This document shows, piece by piece, positions 19,786-22,500 of a stretch of DNA of 22,500 nucleotides; position 1 is the stretch's first letter, and the number at the start of each line of letters is the position of its first letter. This DNA comes from Prorocentrum cordatum. Its lineage: Eukaryota; Sar; Dinophyceae; Prorocentrales; Prorocentraceae. The notes below the pieces were generated by a model that worked only from the letters and a program-made list of their open reading frames with translations, did not search any database and was not told where the DNA came from. The stretch is taken from assembly GCA_963575745.1 (NCBI GenBank), contig CAUYUJ010022510.1:27501-50000 (forward strand). The letters run 5' to 3'. Both the position numbers and the translations under genes were made by a program.

Positions 19786-20222
19786 GAGCGTAATTAGGGC
19801 GGCACGAAGTGCATGGGACTCGATGTCAACCACGTTCTGCAAGATGATGCGGTCGTGGATGAACCCGTGCTGCTCAGGGCGAGCCCAATCCGGAAGTAAC
19901 GGCGAGGCGACGGTGTTGAGCGCGAGCGCCAGGAGCTTGACGTCCGTGTTACTCAGGCTGAGCGGACGCAAGTTCTTGGGGTGGCGGTGGAGGCCGTGGG
20001 TGGCGTCCGCCGGGTCGGTCTGCTTGGGGATCAAGGCGAGGAGGGCGTGGTTGGCGTCGTCGGCGAGGCGTTCACCATGAAGCCAGGCGCAGTACCACTC
20101 ATAGAGCGTACGGTGAACCTGGGGGCTGGCAAACCGCCAGGCTGAGTACGGCACGGCGTCAGGACCGCAGCCGCTGTCGCTCGTGCGAGCTAGCATGGCG
20201 ACGAAGTTGGGAGCTGCCAATC
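19768..20222 (-). pseudogene. Inserted LINE: reverse transcriptase, N-terminal half
   Basis: The frame encodes FVAMLARTSDSGCGPDAVPY, matching the G-P-D-x-x-P-Y segment at the start of LINE RTs. LLALIPK precedes LRPLSLSNTDVKLLALAL, the R-P-I/L-S-L-x-N-x-D-x-K motif of RT fingers, and HGFIHDRIILQNVVDIESH follows (Q/H-x-G-F-x-x-x-R). These are strong RT signatures. The segment ends in a frameshift near 19780; the protein resumes in the next frame as EQLVNPAAVFFDFG. Confidence 0.75.
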
Positions 20223-20417
20223 GGCGGCCGGGAATGGCCGTGACCAACGGCCGATGAAGGCCTGAGCGGCCTCGACGTCGATGATCTTCTCCGCGAACAC
20301 GGGGCCCCAATGGCCGGCGACGGCGGTGAAGACGTCCGGGGGGTTGTCGATGAAGACGCCGTCGTCAGTGCGAATGCCGTGTAGCGTGACGTTGCGTCGG
20401 GAGGGGGCCCAGATCAA
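20190..20417 (-). pseudogene. Inserted LINE: region just upstream of RT
   Basis: The frame reads IWAPSRRNVTLHGIRTDDG and VFTAVAGHWGPVFAEK, a segment typical of the stretch between endonuclease and RT in LINEs, where a conserved tryptophan and H-W-G-P-V-F precede the palm. Good sequence ends near 20217-20222, where the frame must shift; the remaining residues to the stop at 20190 are off-frame. The start is the truncation point, not an initiation codon. Confidence 0.6.
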
Positions 20418-20950
20418 GGTGGTGCCCCCCAGCGTGGAGACAGTCGTGCGTAGGCTCCGACACTATCAAGCACTTGTCCGCCGACCCCACCTACACGTAC
20501 AAGAGTTGGCTGCTGTCTTTGGGAAGGTCTCTTTCGAGAATGCTGTGCCTCAACAATTCGCGTGGGCCCCTACGTGTACCCCAATGGTGACCCCTACGGA
20601 CAAAACAAACCCCTGGGCCCCGCAATTCAAGAACGATCTGTTCTATCAGGGGCGGCTCGATGACGGGCCCGAGTTTCTGGACAACGTTGGTTGCGACTTC
20701 CTGAGGGTCTTCCAGGTTCCCGAGCTGAGCGCCCAGCTTCTGAAGTTCAACATGAAACATCTGCGGAAGATCTGGTTAGAGGCCCCGACGGTGACCCCCA
20801 TCAGGCAATACGAGGACCAGGAGTGCTTCGAGGGTGGGTATCTGTGTTCACTTCTCAACGGTGATGGCCTGAATGCGGCAAGATGTGTCGGACGGTGCAC
20901 GCACATTGGACACAACAGACACATAGTGGAGGGGGAGAACACGGGCAGCT
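20415..20950 (+). pseudogene. Plus-strand LINE resumed: post-RT region
   Basis: The open frame reads IKVVPPSVETVVRRLRHYQ, QELAAVFGKVSFENA, NPWAPQFKNDL and GRLDDGPEFLDNVG. This is the pattern after the RT thumb in this LINE type: a V-E-x-x-V-R-R-L-x-x-x-Q helix followed by an N-P-W-A segment. It continues the protein interrupted at about 17829, and few or no codons appear to be missing. A frameshift near 20930 moves the protein into the next frame for the finger region. Apparent coding sequence before 20415 in this frame is antisense to the inserted LINE. Confidence 0.6.
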
Positions 20951-21215
20951 GAACATGGTCACCAAATATACGGTAACAAATCAATGCCCATCAGGCGCTT
21001 CAATAGTTGCGCGTCGTCGAACTGCGATAAATCACATCACTGCTGCGTATCGCCATGGACGTTGTATTCCACATGAGTCTACGTTGAATTATCCAGTGGT
21101 CTCGCCGCAGCAGTTTGTCTGTCGAGAAGCAGAGTGTGCACTCGAGCTTGGATCCCTGACAGACCTACAACGGCACATTTCGACGACACACTTGCCTCAA
21201 CCTACTCCGAACGTC
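20930..21215 (+). pseudogene. Plus-strand LINE: Cys/His finger region
   Basis: In this frame GGGEHGQLNMVTKYTVTNQC is followed by TAINHITAAYRHGRC and QFVCREAECALELG...LQRHISTTH. The last piece has a C-x4-C-x12-H-x4-H pattern, a plausible C2H2-type finger. The preceding finger seems to have lost a cysteine (CPSGAS). Such fingers sit near the C-terminus of some LINE proteins and probably bind element RNA or target DNA. From about 21200 onward the frame turns into low-quality sequence and the protein continues in the next frame. Confidence 0.55.
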
Positions 21216-21951
21216 GTGGCTGCTGGCCCTGCACGCGGCAGTCGAGGACACCGTGTCCGTCCTGAAATCCCGCCGCAAGGGGGACGGCAATGGCCCGCGA
21301 AGCTCTTCGGCATCGGGGGCAAACGACAGCGTAGGCAACCAGGAGAAGGGCAGGAGGAAGGACTTGAAGATGATGGACAGCAGCGAGCTCGACGACGAGA
21401 CGTTCGAGGTCAAGCAGATGCAGCGGTTCCTCCTGGTCAAGCTGCGCCTCAGTCTCAACCTGGCAATGAGGAAGAGGCAGATCGAGATCATCGAGCTGAA
21501 GACGGTCCTGAGGTTCACGGGGATGCAGGTGGCGGTGAAGGCGAGGGCTCGATTCAGAGCGTGGGTCAAGGCAACAGGGGAGGCGTCGACGTCCTCGCCA
21601 AAGGCCGACGCCGAGAAGAAGATCAAGGAGATGGGCACGATATCGGTTACGTGCTACGAGGGGGAGTTCGAGGGCCTGATCGACGAGGGAAGTGCGGTGG
21701 GCAAGTCCAATCAGCAGCAGATGGAGAAGCTGAGCAAACAGCAGAACGGTCCCAGCCTGGTGGAGATGTGGGAAGCCGTCCTGCTCGTCAAGATGGTGCT
21801 GAGCTCCACGTCGTGTCCCAACCACTCCACGGTGCTCGCGGCGCTGGGATGGGCGGGGGCTGACCTCATGCAGGGCACCGCCCCCATGGGGCATCCAGAG
21901 CGGCTGCTGCACACAGAGTGGCACGAATTCGAGAATACGATGCACGAATGA
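21210..21951 (+). CDS. Plus-strand LINE C-terminal domain, unknown fold
   Basis: An uninterrupted frame of about 245 codons runs to TGA at 21949-21951. It begins sensibly at about 21211 (TSWLLALHAAVEDTVSVLK) and includes a charged linker, a helical QMQRFLLVKLRLSLNLAM segment, ARFRAWVKATGEA, a Lys/Glu-rich stretch, and a C-terminal part (LVEMWEAVLLVKMVLSS, then LHTEWHEFENTMHE). I do not recognise a family. Position right after the fingers, in the same orientation, suggests it is the C-terminal domain of the interrupted LINE. A separate small gene is possible: an internal GTG at 21253 is not a credible eukaryotic start, so the former is preferred. Confidence 0.5.
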
Positions 21952-22500
21952 TTGAAATCTCTGACAGACACCGCCCCGTGTAGAATCGGAAATGAGGAGC
22001 CCAGAAACACCTGAAGAAGAGACGTGTTGTGCAGCTCGTGAGAAGCTTGAGCCAAGCCGCCAGCAAGCCTATGTCTTCCCCCTCGATCCTCCCTCCCCCG
22101 AGCCTTCGTCCTCCTTCTTTTTGTTCTCACTTGACCTCGACCTCTCCCCCTCCGAATGCCCGAGATCCGCTGCTCACGTCTGGAACCAGGCACCAGGTGT
22201 TGGGTGGAGTGCCCAGTGGCCGCCGCCCCTCGAGCATGGATCTGAGGAGCGGTAAGCGCGCGAAGACATCTGCTTGGACGGGCCTGGCTAAGAAACCTGG
22301 TCCCGATGAGCCCACTATGCCAGTAGTGATAAGGCGTGGCAGCATGGCGATGCAAGGGTTTCCCGCGCTGTGGAGCAGCTCCGACGTGTCAGCTGCTCTG
22401 CGCTTGCTTCAGAGTGCACCGCGGCAGCAGAAAGGCCAGTCCGTACTGTGAGCTGCGAGGCGCATGGCCACGCATCGCAAACTGACGCTCGGGTGTAGCC
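21952..22500 (+). other. Region downstream of the LINE, possible 3' UTR; weak open frames only
   Basis: No motif is seen. Two overlapping plus-strand open frames (21992-22255 and 22029-22451) have mixed composition; the second includes MDLRSGKRAKTSAWTGLAKK near 22235-22295, which looks somewhat protein-like but matches nothing I know. A C/T-rich patch lies at about 22076-22160. No poly(A) tail or duplication marking the LINE end was recognised. Confidence 0.3.

Larger units (their letters stand above)
17829..20414 (-). mobile_element. 5'-truncated minus-strand LINE inserted into the plus-strand LINE
   Basis: Between two halves of the plus-strand element lies a minus-strand RT-bearing element of another family. 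Its coding order is a post-endonuclease region (20417-20217), RT (20222-19173), then a C-terminal domain with a Cys/His knuckle (about 19190-18041). No endonuclease domain precedes it, consistent with the 5' truncation typical of target-primed reverse transcription. On the plus strand its 3' side begins at a T-rich run (aatttttgttt, 17828-17838), equivalent to a short A-rich 3' tail on the minus strand. I saw no clear target-site duplication. Boundaries are accurate to perhaps 10-15 bp. At least three frameshifts inactivate it. Confidence 0.7.
14845..21951 (+). mobile_element. Plus-strand LINE, interrupted by another LINE
   Basis: Pieces of one LINE polyprotein occur in canonical order: endonuclease (14845-16014), linker (16015-16437), reverse transcriptase (16438-17829), then after a ~2.6-kb opposite-strand interruption the post-RT region (20415-20950), a Cys/His finger region (20930-21200) and a C-terminal domain (21210-21951). 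Removing 17829-20414 gives about 4.5 kb. The protein before the gap (ADAVWNN) and after it (IKVVPPSVETVVRRL) abut sensibly. The coding capacity is broken by stops and frameshifts, so this is an inactive copy. It appears nearly full length at the protein level; UTR limits were not defined. Confidence 0.7.

Noticed and set aside
17820-20420. Target-site duplication flanking the inserted LINE
   Set aside because: I compared the bases at both edges (ctggaataa and cagatcaagg) and found no convincing shared word, so none is annotated.
21216-21863. Continuation of the finger-region frame as a long Gly/Arg/Gln-rich protein
   Set aside because: It overlaps the better-composed frame ending at 21951 and is typical of an off-frame shadow of it.
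22046-22055. Ten-base match (cttgagccaa) to the reverse complement of the 3' end of the dinoflagellate spliced leader
   Set aside because: The match does not extend beyond ten bases and no believable minus-strand gene follows it, so it is probably chance.

Overview
This looks like a eukaryotic nuclear window dominated by mobile elements, not a bacterial or viral one. It contains a long tyrosine-recombinase gene, relics of three different endonuclease/reverse-transcriptase retroelement (LINE) families, kilobase-scale trinucleotide repeats and polypurine tracts, and higher-order tandem repeats. The very GC-rich coding DNA, and the resemblance of the LINE proteins to those I remember from dinoflagellate genomes, make a dinoflagellate (Prorocentrum- or Symbiodinium-like) the best guess. 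That taxonomic call is inference; I could run no search.

Layout. Positions 1-5289 (minus strand) hold one very long reading frame, interrupted by three single-base frameshifts. Its N-terminal two thirds has hydrophobic segments, acidic low-complexity stretches and Cys/His clusters. Its last third is a clear tyrosine recombinase (integrase) that runs off the left edge before the catalytic tyrosine. Positions 5290-7000 hold no supported gene, only a small cluster of inverted and direct repeats. About 7050-9020 (minus) is a decayed LINE with an endonuclease GDFN motif and an RPIGMFP reverse-transcriptase motif. From 9367 to 13420 the DNA is mostly low complexity: GGA/TCC tracts that switch strand, three 83-bp tandem copies, a short fragment that may derive from a glycosyltransferase gene, and a CCAAGAGG-rich satellite with a ~615-bp higher-order unit. 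Positions 13560-14810 are a CAT/CAG/ATC microsatellite.

Right-hand third. A plus-strand LINE starts at about 14845 (endonuclease, linker, reverse transcriptase). It is split near 17829 by a 5'-truncated LINE of a different family on the minus strand (about 17829-20414) and resumes at about 20415. It then continues through a post-RT domain, a Cys/His finger region and a C-terminal domain to a stop at 21951. The inserted copy keeps a YADD catalytic motif but carries at least three frameshifts. The host copy has three in-frame stops, several frameshifts and a YADA motif, so neither should be autonomous.

The most unusual item is the long protein with a tyrosine recombinase at its C-terminus. The clearest evolutionary story is the LINE-in-LINE nesting. 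I found no RNA gene, CRISPR array, operon or convincing single-copy host gene.
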